Below, one piece after another: positions 34,943 to 41,274 of a DNA stretch of 64,000 nucleotides. The translations under genes were made by a program, and so were the position numbers. Numbering within the stretch: the stretch's first letter is position 1; the number at the start of each line of letters is the position of its first letter. The DNA is from JBDRDD01 sp043821115 (GTDB taxonomy: Bacteria; CAYTYR01; UBA6262; DAOVJB01): positions 14,193 through 78,192 of the forward strand of contig JBDRDD010000001.1 of assembly GCA_043821115.1 (NCBI GenBank). Reading direction: 5' to 3'. The notes beneath the pieces were generated by a model. That model was not told the origin of the DNA. It was given only the letters and a program-made list of their open reading frames with translations, and did no database searches.

Positions 34943-35137
34943 CTAATTTTCTATATCCGTATCATCATAATTTTCATCTTCGCTGTCAATCTCTTCTACT
35001 ACAGGAGGTGATATCTCCAGCATCTTTAACTCTGCCCCGCATTCCGGGCAGTATGTCGTGTCCCCTATAGAAAGACTATCATCTATGTCAAATTTTTCCC
35101 TGCAAACAGGACAACGCGCGGTCTTCGTGTTATCCAT
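34943..35137 (-). CDS. LysW-like zinc-ribbon protein with acidic tail
   Basis: 64 residues. A zinc ribbon (CPVC, 17 residues, CPECGAEL) is followed by LKMLEISPPVVEEID and a very acidic C-terminus (SEDENYDDTDIEN). The order and spacing resemble LysW, the amino-group carrier protein of lysine/arginine synthesis, where a similar ribbon precedes an acidic tail ending EDWGE. Here the tail ends in Asn, not Glu, so the modified terminal glutamate of LysW is not obviously present. It could instead be an ordinary zinc ribbon. Good GGAGG ribosome site, 12 bases after DUF2934. Confidence 0.6.
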   Translation of the reverse strand: MDNTKTARCPVCREKFDIDDSLSIGDTTYCPECGAELKMLEISPPVVEEIDSEDENYDDTDIEN

Positions 35138-35149
35138 CCATTCCTCCTT

Positions 35150-35374
35150 TCAAATTAGGCTCTCGTCCCTCAGTTCCTGCTCGGCCTCTATCCAATTCTC
35201 ATCCTCGCTGAAAGCGGGCCTTCCTTTTCTCTCCCAGATGTAATAGGATCTTTCCTGTATTTTAGCCAGATCATCAGGAGAATAATCCTCTGTTGCCTTT
35301 TTTTTCTTTTTGCCTTTTCTTTTAACCGAGTCCTTTTTCTTCGTAAAACTCCTCATTAACAAATTAAATGCCAT
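35150..35374 (-). CDS. DUF2934 small basic protein (copy 2)
   Basis: 74 residues from the ATG at 35374, placed correctly after AGAAGGTG. A Lys-rich stretch (KKKDSVKRKGKKKKKA) precedes the DUF2934 helices (IQERSYYIWERKGRP, NWIEAEQELRDESLI). It is paralogous to the gene at 22070. It overlaps the upstream arsR by 11 bases, so they are coupled. Confidence 0.8.
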   Translation of the reverse strand: MAFNLLMRSFTKKKDSVKRKGKKKKKATEDYSPDDLAKIQERSYYIWERKGRPAFSEDENWIEAEQELRDESLI

Positions 35375-35738
35375 ACTGTTCACCTTCTATGGTTAAATTT
35401 TTCTCTGCCCCCACGTCCAGAATTTCCTCGGACCTGAGATTATCCATACGGAATGCTTCTATATCCGAGAATTCAGACATCAGGAACTTTAATATCTTTA
35501 TATTATCCGGTCTATCAGCCAGACTGTAATAAACACGGTTTCCGTCTCTGCGGTCATTGACAATCTTCAGGAGCCTCAGCCTTACAAGGTGTTTTGACAT
35601 GGTCGGCTGTGAAACATTTAATATATTGCAAATCTGGGTAACGCTAAGATCACCCCTTTTTGACAATATATTAATCGTTCTAAGACGGACATCATCACCC
35701 ATTGTTTTCAATAGAGTCCTCAGGTTTTTTAAGGTCAT
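35364..35738 (-). CDS. ArsR family transcriptional regulator heading the DUF2934/LysW-like operon
   Basis: 124 residues, winged helix: KTMGDDVRLRTINILSKRG, recognition helix VSQPTMSKHLVRLRLLKI, wing DRRDGNRVYYSL. The CVC metal motif of classic ArsR is replaced by VTQICNIL, so it probably does not sense arsenic. The C-terminal 35 residues (SDIEAFRMDNLRSEEIL) are an extra acidic segment of unknown role. It is the first gene of an operon and probably autoregulated. Confidence 0.85.
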   Translation of the reverse strand: MTLKNLRTLLKTMGDDVRLRTINILSKRGDLSVTQICNILNVSQPTMSKHLVRLRLLKIVNDRRDGNRVYYSLADRPDNIKILKFLMSEFSDIEAFRMDNLRSEEILDVGAEKNLTIEGEQYGI

Positions 35739-35774
35739 ATTCCCCCATCAGTATATACGAATATTTACATAATC

Positions 35775-35803
35775 TATATATCATAAGCATAAAATGCTGT
35801 CAA
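35775..35803 (-). promoter_or_regulatory. promoter of the arsR-DUF2934-LysW-like operon
   Basis: On the minus strand TTGACA (35798-35803), 17 bases, TATATA (35775-35780). An A+T-rich, imperfectly palindromic stretch lies between it and the ATG and could hold an operator. Confidence 0.65.
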
Positions 35804-35856
35804 GTATTTTTTTTCTGCTCGATATTCATCTAACTTAATCCTTTAAAAAAAACAAA

Positions 35857-35880
35857 CCCCATGCACCATTTTGCATGGGG
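35857..35880 (-). terminator. rho-independent terminator
   Basis: Perfect nine-base stem CCCCATGCA/TGCATGGGG with a six-base loop, then TTTGTTTTTTTT on the minus strand. It follows the chimeric tolC remnant. The rest of 35739-36054 holds the remnant and the arsR promoter. Confidence 0.88.
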
Positions 35881-35920
35881 CCTATGATAAAATTTAATAC
35901 CGAATTTGGCAATATAAACC

Positions 35921-36378
35921 CTATTTCAGCTCTACGGTAGCGTCCTTGTCAAAAGGATTTGTTCTCATTGCCAGGGAGAAAAGATAGGGATAGTCATTCT
36001 TAAGGTTCTTCATATAGTCAAGCCACTCGGATATCAGAAGACCATACACCCTTTTTATCTCACCGAAAAGATGCTGGTAATTAACAACTGTCTTCCTGAT
36101 ATACTGTATGAATATGATTCACTTTGTTGGCTATTTTCTGCTTTTGATGTTCTTGTACTTAGACTTCCACTTAGCTGAGGGAACATGGCACTTATAGTAA
36201 TCCTTTTATTAAACTCTGCTTGATTTAATTTTTCTTTTGATGAAATTAAATCAGGATGATTTTTCTTTGTTAATTCAATACAATCTTCCCATGTAAGTAC
36301 TTGTTCAGCTTTTACCTCTGTCAAACTAAAAGATAAAAACAATAAAAATATACTAAAAATCTTCAAATATTTTAGCAT
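35921..36378 (-). pseudogene. chimeric pseudogene: tolC 5' end fused to the 3' end of an unrelated gene
   Basis: The first 100 or so codons (from 36378) encode a signal peptide and a TolC-family N-terminus (LTWEDCIELTKKNHPDL, SYSYSISGRQLLI). The frame then breaks and stops at 36055. In another frame, codons from about 36090 to the TAG at 35921 encode a well-formed protein end (HLFGEIKRVYGLLISEWLDY, then MKNLKNDYPYLFSLAMRTNP and FDKDATVELK), which is not TolC. A deletion has apparently joined the start of tolC to the end of another gene near 36080-36100. The terminator at 35857 belonged to the lost gene. Confidence 0.75.
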
Positions 36379-36476
36379 TTTATCACCTGCTTTTAATAAA
36401 ATCCATGCTCATATAAACTATAGACCCATTAAAACAAGAAAAGTTTACCTGGATAATATATATTATTTTACACCTA

Positions 36477-38312
36477 TTATTTTGATTTTTCCCTGCGGCT
36501 CACTCGCTTGCGGTCTATCTGAGTCAAATTCAACTTCCGGAGCCTTACATGCTTGGGGGTTATCTCGACCAACTCATCATCGCCAATAAACTCAAGCGCG
36601 AACTCAATGGTCATCTGGCGCGCAGGTATAAGCGTGATCGCGTCATCACTGCCGGAAGCACGCATATTAGTTAATTTCTTTCCACGAAGGGCATTTACAA
36701 CAAGATCAGACCCTTTGTTGTTTACACCGATGATCATTCCCTCATATAACATTTCTCCCGGTTTGACAAAAATCTCACCGCGTGCCTGCAATTTAAAAAG
36801 CGCGTACGCCACGGCTTCACCGCTTCCATGTGAAACAAGAACACCGCTTTGGCGACCAGGCATATCCCCCTTATAGGTCTGATATTCAAGAAAATTCTGG
36901 TACATGATACCACCACCCCGGGTCATCATAAGAAACTCGCTCCGAAACCCGATTAATGCCCTTGAGGCAATAATAAATTCCATACGCCTGCTGCCGGAAG
37001 ATGTTGTCTTCAGGTCGCGTATCTGGGCCTTGCGGGCTCCAAGCGCCTGCATAACAACACCCTGATACTCATCTTCCACCTCGATTACAACCTCTTCAAC
37101 AGGCTCGAGTATTTGACTGCCCATTTTTTTCAAGATAACCTGCGGCCTGGAGACTTCTATCTCGTAGCCTTCACGACGCATTGTTTCAATAAGAATGGCA
37201 AGATGCAGTTCACCGCGGCCTGAAACCTTTAGCCGCTCGGTTCTCTCAACCTCCTCGACCTTGATACCGACATTGATCATAGCCTCATGCGTAAGGCGCT
37301 CCCGAATATGGCGTGATGTTAAAAATCTGCCCCCATCCCTGCCTGCAAGAGGACCTGCATTATGAGAAAAATTCATAGAGATTGTCGGCTCATCTATCTT
37401 AATGGCAGGCAATCCTTTTGGCTCATCAATGCACGCAAGTGTCTCTCCAACCTCTACACCTTCTATCCCGGAGATCGATACAATATCTCCTGCCTTAGCC
37501 TCATTGACCTCGATACGTGTTAGTCCACGATACTTCATGATCTTAGCTGCCTTGCCTCTGGCGATGGTTCCGTCACGCTTCACAAGCGCTACAGGATTGC
37601 CAACACTTACAGACCCGTGAAAAACCCTCCCTATAGCGATCCGCCCTACATAAGAGTCGTAATCAAGCATTGTTACCAGCATCTGAAAAGGCAAATCTGG
37701 ATTAGCTATCGGCGGCAATACCCTGTGCAGGATGGTCTCTAAAAGGGGCTTCATTGAGTCTCTCGGGTCATCAAGATCAAGAACCGCATAAGCATCCTTT
37801 CCCGAAGCGTAAACAATCGGAAAATCAAGCTGTTCATCAGATGCGTTGAGCTCACAAAAGAGATCAAATGTCATGTCCGCCACTTCATCCGGGCGGGCAT
37901 GGGGACGATCAAGCTTATTTATCACAAGTATCGGTTTCAAATGCAACTCGAGTGATTTCTTCAAAACAAATTTAGTCTGCGGCATGGGCCCTTCAAAAGC
38001 GTCAACAAGAAGAAGCACACCGTCAACCATCTTAAGAATACGTTCGACCTCACTGCCAAAATCAGCATGCCCGGGCGTATCAACAAGATTGAATTGTACA
38101 CCTTTATATTGCAGAGAGGCGTTTTTAGACAGGATGGTAATACCTCTTTCTTTCTCAAGAGGATTTGAGTCCATTATTGCAACCTCTCCATCCTTAAACT
38201 CATAGGCGCCTGTATATTTGAGAAGCGCATCTATGAGGGTAGTTTTCCCGTGGTCAACGTGCGCTATAATCGCAAGGTTCCTTACATTTTTTCTTCTTTT
38301 CTGGTTTGGCAT
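36477..38312 (-). CDS. typA: translational GTPase TypA/BipA
   Basis: 611 residues. G1 AHVDHGKTTLID, switch region with ERGITILSKNAS, G3 DTPGHADFG, G4 INKLDRPHARPDE, G5 ASGKD. Domains III and V resemble EF-G, and the C-terminal domain unique to BipA is present (GGGIMYQNFLEYQTYKGD, MIIGVNNKGSDLVVNALRGKKLTNMRASGSDD in pieces). It acts in 50S ribosome assembly and stress adaptation. It stands alone between the tolC remnant and the cold-shock terminator. Confidence 0.97.
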   Translation of the reverse strand: MPNQKRRKNVRNLAIIAHVDHGKTTLIDALLKYTGAYEFKDGEVAIMDSNPLEKERGITILSKNASLQYKGVQFNLVDTPGHADFGSEVERILKMVDGVLLLVDAFEGPMPQTKFVLKKSLELHLKPILVINKLDRPHARPDEVADMTFDLFCELNASDEQLDFPIVYASGKDAYAVLDLDDPRDSMKPLLETILHRVLPPIANPDLPFQMLVTMLDYDSYVGRIAIGRVFHGSVSVGNPVALVKRDGTIARGKAAKIMKYRGLTRIEVNEAKAGDIVSISGIEGVEVGETLACIDEPKGLPAIKIDEPTISMNFSHNAGPLAGRDGGRFLTSRHIRERLTHEAMINVGIKVEEVERTERLKVSGRGELHLAILIETMRREGYEIEVSRPQVILKKMGSQILEPVEEVVIEVEDEYQGVVMQALGARKAQIRDLKTTSSGSRRMEFIIASRALIGFRSEFLMMTRGGGIMYQNFLEYQTYKGDMPGRQSGVLVSHGSGEAVAYALFKLQARGEIFVKPGEMLYEGMIIGVNNKGSDLVVNALRGKKLTNMRASGSDDAITLIPARQMTIEFALEFIGDDELVEITPKHVRLRKLNLTQIDRKRVSRREKSK

Positions 38313-38403
38313 ATTTTTTTATTTTTATTTTTCCTTTTCCTTAAAATTCCTCTTCCATCTCAAAACCATGTTTTCTGAAGACACTCCGCTGCGCCTAAAA
38401 ATA

Positions 38404-38437
38404 AAAAAGGCCCGGAGGTTTTCATCCGGGCCTTTTT
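38404..38437 (-). terminator. terminator of the cold-shock gene
   Basis: Perfect 13-base stem AAAAAGGCCCGGA/TCCGGGCCTTTTT with an eight-base loop, U-rich on both strands, 11 bases after the csp stop. Confidence 0.92.
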
Positions 38438-38447
38438 CGCAGTTAAG

Positions 38448-38651
38448 TTATGCCTTCACTACATTTGTGGCCTGTGGCCCCTTCGGACCTTCTTCGATTT
38501 CGAATTCAACTGCCTGACCTTCGTTTAAGCTCTTAAAGCCGTCACCCTGAATTGCATTGTGGTGAACGAAACAATCTTTGCTTCCATCATCTGGAGTTAT
38601 AAAGCCATAACCCTTTTGGTCGTTGAACCATTTAACTTTTCCTTTTACCAT
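38448..38651 (-). CDS. csp: cold-shock domain protein
   Basis: 67-residue OB-fold RNA chaperone. RNP1 KGYGFITP and RNP2 DCFVHHNAI are intact, with the FNDQKG turn and the EGQAVEFEIEEGPKGPQA C-terminal half. A strong AAAGGAGGTG ribosome site precedes the ATG. It is transcribed from its own near-perfect promoter through a leader of about 115 bases with a terminator-like hairpin. Confidence 0.97.
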   Translation of the reverse strand: MVKGKVKWFNDQKGYGFITPDDGSKDCFVHHNAIQGDGFKSLNEGQAVEFEIEEGPKGPQATNVVKA

Positions 38652-38701
38652 AATTTACACACCTCCTTTCCCTCTAAATTCTAGCAAATAACGGCAGAAA
38701 C

Positions 38702-38736
38702 AAAAAAGCGCAAGGAGAAAAATTATATCCCTTGCG
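38702..38736 (-). promoter_or_regulatory. terminator-like hairpin in the cold-shock gene leader
   Basis: On the minus strand a seven-base stem CGCAAGG/CCTTGCG (38709-38715 with 38730-38736) with a 14-base loop is followed by CTTTTTTG. It lies between the promoter and the start codon, where it could act as an attenuator. Confidence 0.5.
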
Positions 38737-38772
38737 GTCTAAGACTTCACTTCCCTCATTTACTAATTATGC

Positions 38773-38801
38773 ATTATACTTTAATTGGCCATATTTGTCA
38801 A
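38773..38801 (-). promoter_or_regulatory. consensus promoter of the cold-shock gene
   Basis: On the minus strand TTGACA (38796-38801), 17 bases, TATAAT (38773-38778): a perfect sigma70 match and the strongest promoter in the window. Confidence 0.88.
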
Positions 38802-38809
38802 GTAAATAC

Positions 38810-39265
38810 TTAAGCACGCTTCTTTCTGTGTGAAAAAAATGAGCTCTTCTTTTGATCGGGCTTTTGCCTTTTCCCTCCCTGCTTTTTATCCCGGTTTGGG
38901 TTAAACACATTGCTTTTTTCGCGCTTTGAGAAACATTGCTTGCAATATACCGGGCGGTCTCCGCTTGGCTTGAACGGGATTTCGCATTCTTTATTGCAGC
39001 CTGCACAAATAGCCCGGGTAAAGGTTCTCTCCCTGGGACCATCACCCTGTCTTCCCCTGTTCTGGCGGTTAGACTGATCGAAGTTCCGGAAAGGCTTTTT
39101 GGAATAGCTCTTCTCAAAAGACCCTTTTTGAGACTGATTAATTAAGATATCCAGCTTCTTCTCAATGGCGATCAACTGCTGCTGCAGTTTATTAACAAGG
39201 CCTTCTACCCCCTGTTCATCCTCCGGCGTACCTAACAAATTTTTGAACTTAAAATGCTTTTTCAT
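38810..39265 (-). CDS. CxxC-x17-CxxC zinc-ribbon protein
   Basis: 151 residues. An N-terminal coiled coil (VEGLVNKLQQQLIAIEKKLDIL) leads to a basic linker, then the zinc ribbon CAGC - 17 residues - CKQC, exactly the spacing of the CxxC-x17-CxxC family (TIGR04272, from memory), then a strongly basic tail (KKQGGKRQKPDQKKSSFF). The basic flanks suggest nucleic-acid binding; function is otherwise unknown. The ATG has AAAGGGG upstream. An overlapping frame at 38767-39117 is a shadow. Confidence 0.8.
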   Translation of the reverse strand: MKKHFKFKNLLGTPEDEQGVEGLVNKLQQQLIAIEKKLDILINQSQKGSFEKSYSKKPFRNFDQSNRQNRGRQGDGPRERTFTRAICAGCNKECEIPFKPSGDRPVYCKQCFSKREKSNVFNPNRDKKQGGKRQKPDQKKSSFFSHRKKRA

Positions 39266-39362
39266 ATTGCCCCTTTCTTTTTACCCATTATACCACAAAT
39301 AAACAGCTCCCTGAGCTAAATTCGAACAAACAGCTTTTATACAATAAAGTCTTTATAGTTGT

Positions 39363-39695
39363 CTAATAATTTTTACGCGCGGCATAATTAAAATGTAAAA
39401 AGTATTTTCTCCATGATGCTTCCGTAGATTTGAAGTGGTTTTCTGCGAAAAAGTAATCCACTATTGCTTCCCTTAAGCGCGCCAGTTCCCTGAGACGGGG
39501 AAAACCCCTCGTACAGTCCAGGGTTAAATCTATTAACTCCAAAGCACGATCAGAAGCTTTTTGAAAATAAATGTCGTTATGTTTCCTGCGCCAATTAAGG
39601 GCGCGTTCTACTTCACTGCCAATATTTGCCATCTGCTCAATAAATGACAGCTTAGCCCATCGTCCGGCAGCAAGATCTTTGTGCTGATAATTCAT
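39363..39695 (-). CDS. conserved hypothetical protein paired with DUF5674
   Basis: 110 residues, probably all-helical and cytoplasmic. Recognisable conserved pieces are LAAGRWAKLSFIEQMANIGSE, RKHNDIYFQKASDRALELID and REAIVDYFFAENHFKSTEAS, ending YFLHFNYAARKNY. I recall such proteins as short unnamed hypotheticals in uncultured bacteria. Its start overlaps the stop of the DUF5674 gene by four bases, and such linked pairs of small genes can be toxin-antitoxin-like, but nothing in the sequence proves it. Confidence 0.65.
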   Translation of the reverse strand: MNYQHKDLAAGRWAKLSFIEQMANIGSEVERALNWRRKHNDIYFQKASDRALELIDLTLDCTRGFPRLRELARLREAIVDYFFAENHFKSTEASWRKYFLHFNYAARKNY

Positions 39696-40033
39696 CTTTT
39701 AATCCTCTTTGCAACAAGCTCAACTATCTTTTTAGTTATTTTCCCGTCTTCTACATTCCGGCTTCTGTTTCCCTGCGAAGGGCGTATATTAATCATGGAA
39801 TCAAATTCAATGAAGTCATCTCCCTCTAAATCCGGATAAAGATTGATCCCCCAAAGGCTTTTCTGACCGGAACCATCCTCAAGAAGCATTGCTTCTAAAT
39901 CAGAATGAAGCTCGGCATCAATTGCTATGAGTTCCCGGTCAACATCAACGACAGCCTTTATCATGTCCCCGAACATAGCCGCAGCCATTTGTTTGAGTTC
40001 AGTAAGTGTAATGGAATCTCTTATAATTTTCAT
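39692..40033 (-). CDS. DUF5674 family protein
   Basis: 113 residues. ELKQMAAAMFGDMIKAVVD, LIAIDAELHSDLEAMLLEDG, LWGINLYPDLEGDDFIEFDS and MINIRPSQGNRSR are the blocks I associate with DUF5674, which is common in candidate phyla. Acidic core and basic R-x-Q-x-N-R-S-R stretch; function unknown. It is coupled to the next gene by an ATGA overlap. Confidence 0.75.
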   Translation of the reverse strand: MKIIRDSITLTELKQMAAAMFGDMIKAVVDVDRELIAIDAELHSDLEAMLLEDGSGQKSLWGINLYPDLEGDDFIEFDSMINIRPSQGNRSRNVEDGKITKKIVELVAKRIKR

Positions 40034-40106
40034 TATATTAACCTTCCTAAAAAAAACTCCCCGGGTTGGACGATCTTCTCAACTTTTTTATAAATACAGA
40101 ACTTTC

Positions 40107-40553
40107 TCAGTTATTTTGCTCTAAATCAAAATGATATTTTTTAAAAAGCGGGAATAATTCGTTATCTTCTTTGTGGGCATGCTTGGTTACCATCTCTATT
40201 ATTTGGCTACTTAAACTCACCAGTTCATTTATCTGCTTTTCATCTGGATCAGAACCACACTTCGAGCTTAAATCCTTAAATTGACCAATTTTATCAAGCA
40301 CACGGTCATGTTCTTGCTGTAAATCCTGAATGAATTTTTTTTCTTCATCCGTTCCAATCGCAAGCACAGCAGGGAATAATTCATCCTCTTCAAATCGAAA
40401 GTGATCGACAACGTCACCTTCCAAGAATTCCCTGAAGTTTCTTATCCAATCTGTTACCGATCCAGAAGGCAACACAGACACAAATTTCTTAAAAAACGTA
40501 AGTTTCTCAAAAACCTCGCCGTGTTCCTGAGCTTCTCTAGTTATTTTATCCAT
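40107..40553 (-). CDS. hemerythrin-like HHE domain protein
   Basis: 148 residues, four-helix bundle. Metal-ligand pattern: HGEVFEKL (His11), HFRFEEDELFPAV (H-x3-E), QEHDRVLDKI, and KHAHKEDNELFPLF (H-x3-E). Such proteins carry a diiron centre that binds oxygen or NO, or stores iron. It is 44 bases upstream of the rubrerythrin-like gene's end in the same orientation, so the two probably form an oxygen-protection pair. Confidence 0.85.
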   Translation of the reverse strand: MDKITREAQEHGEVFEKLTFFKKFVSVLPSGSVTDWIRNFREFLEGDVVDHFRFEEDELFPAVLAIGTDEEKKFIQDLQQEHDRVLDKIGQFKDLSSKCGSDPDEKQINELVSLSSQIIEMVTKHAHKEDNELFPLFKKYHFDLEQNN

Positions 40554-40597
40554 TTGATTCCCCTTTATCTTTTATATATTAACGAAAAAATTAAAAG

Positions 40598-40831
40598 TTA
40601 CCTCTCATCTTCAATGTCAAATTCTTGGCGTAGATTGTCGTAGCGATTGATCAGTTCTCGTTCATGACGCATTTCATCCTGATAGAATCCCTCAAAAACC
40701 TGTTTCAGGACGTCATCATCGCATAGTTTCTTGGTTTGCAAGTAAAATGCCTGTGCCTCTTTTTCTGCTTCAATAGCTTTCTTGAATGCAAAAAAAAGTT
40801 TCTCAATCTTCTCTGGTAATTTATTCGACAT
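40598..40831 (-). CDS. short rubrerythrin-like (ferritin-fold) protein
   Basis: 77 residues, only half a rubrerythrin. The first helix has AIEAEKEAQAFYLQT and the second DEMRHERELINRYDNL, giving one E-x6-Y and one E-x-x-H diiron half-site. A full ferritin-like bundle needs two such halves, so it may work as a homodimer. No rubredoxin domain. It lies upstream of the hemerythrin gene. Confidence 0.75.
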   Translation of the reverse strand: MSNKLPEKIEKLFFAFKKAIEAEKEAQAFYLQTKKLCDDDVLKQVFEGFYQDEMRHERELINRYDNLRQEFDIEDER

Positions 40832-40940
40832 AAATTTTCCTCCTTTTATAAGAAATACCCTTTATAATTCCACTTAAATCTAATATTTAATAAACGAACA
40901 TTGTGATTGCTAAATATAGCTTAACAATAAAAATAAAAAA

Positions 40941-41258
40941 CTCCCCGGGTTGGATTCGAACCAACAACCCTTCGGTTACAAGAGCCCCCTATGTTTCCAT
41001 AAGGCTTGGACTATCTCATTATCCTGTAATTCTCACAGGATAGCGGGCGCTTCCCCTAACTATTGTACAGTTAGAGTACTCCCTTACGGGATAGTCTCTG
41101 CACCTTCCGCATATTACGGCTTGGCTCAGGATTACCATCCTTAGACTATATCAGTCTAAGATTAGGCTTCCCTGAATTCACCCACTTTTTCAATCCCAAT
41201 TACTTGGGAAAGCTGCATATACCTACAGCCGAATGCTCCACCATTGAGCTACCGGGGA
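40941..41258 (-). tRNA. tRNA-Asn(GUU) interrupted by a group I intron
   Basis: The 5' exon (41258-41225) and 3' exon (40978-40941) join to a 72-base cloverleaf: acceptor TCCCCGG/CCGGGGA, D stem GCTC/GAGC, anticodon stem TTCGG/CCGAA, T arm GTTGG-TTCGAAT-CCAAC, discriminator G. The joined loop CTGTTAA gives anticodon GTT (Asn), and discriminator G fits bacterial tRNA-Asn. The intron sits between positions 35 and 36. CCA is not encoded. Six T residues follow the 3' end and may terminate transcription. It lies 16 bases after porB on the same strand. Confidence 0.93.
40979..41224 (-). other. group I intron (246 bases, no ORF)
   Basis: The 5' exon ends in U and pairs through GCTGT with the internal guide GCAGC (41212-41216), giving the required U-G at the splice site. 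The intron ends in G. The core elements are present: a P-like GAATTCAGGGAAGCCTAA, Q-like AATCCTGAGCCAAGCC, R-like GTGCAGAGACTA (41092-41103) and S-like ATGAGATAGTCC, with R and S forming P7. The sequence strongly resembles the cyanobacterial tRNA-Leu (IC3-type) intron. No homing endonuclease. Confidence 0.93.
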
Positions 41259-41274
41259 ATTTATTCTGCTTCTA

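Noticed and set aside
38767..39117. 116-codon minus-strand ORF
   Set aside because: Overlaps the CxxC-x17-CxxC gene in another frame; the latter has the zinc motif and ribosome site.
40950..41144. 64-codon plus-strand ORF
   Set aside because: It lies antisense to the intron-bearing tRNA-Asn; the RNA structure explains the sequence.
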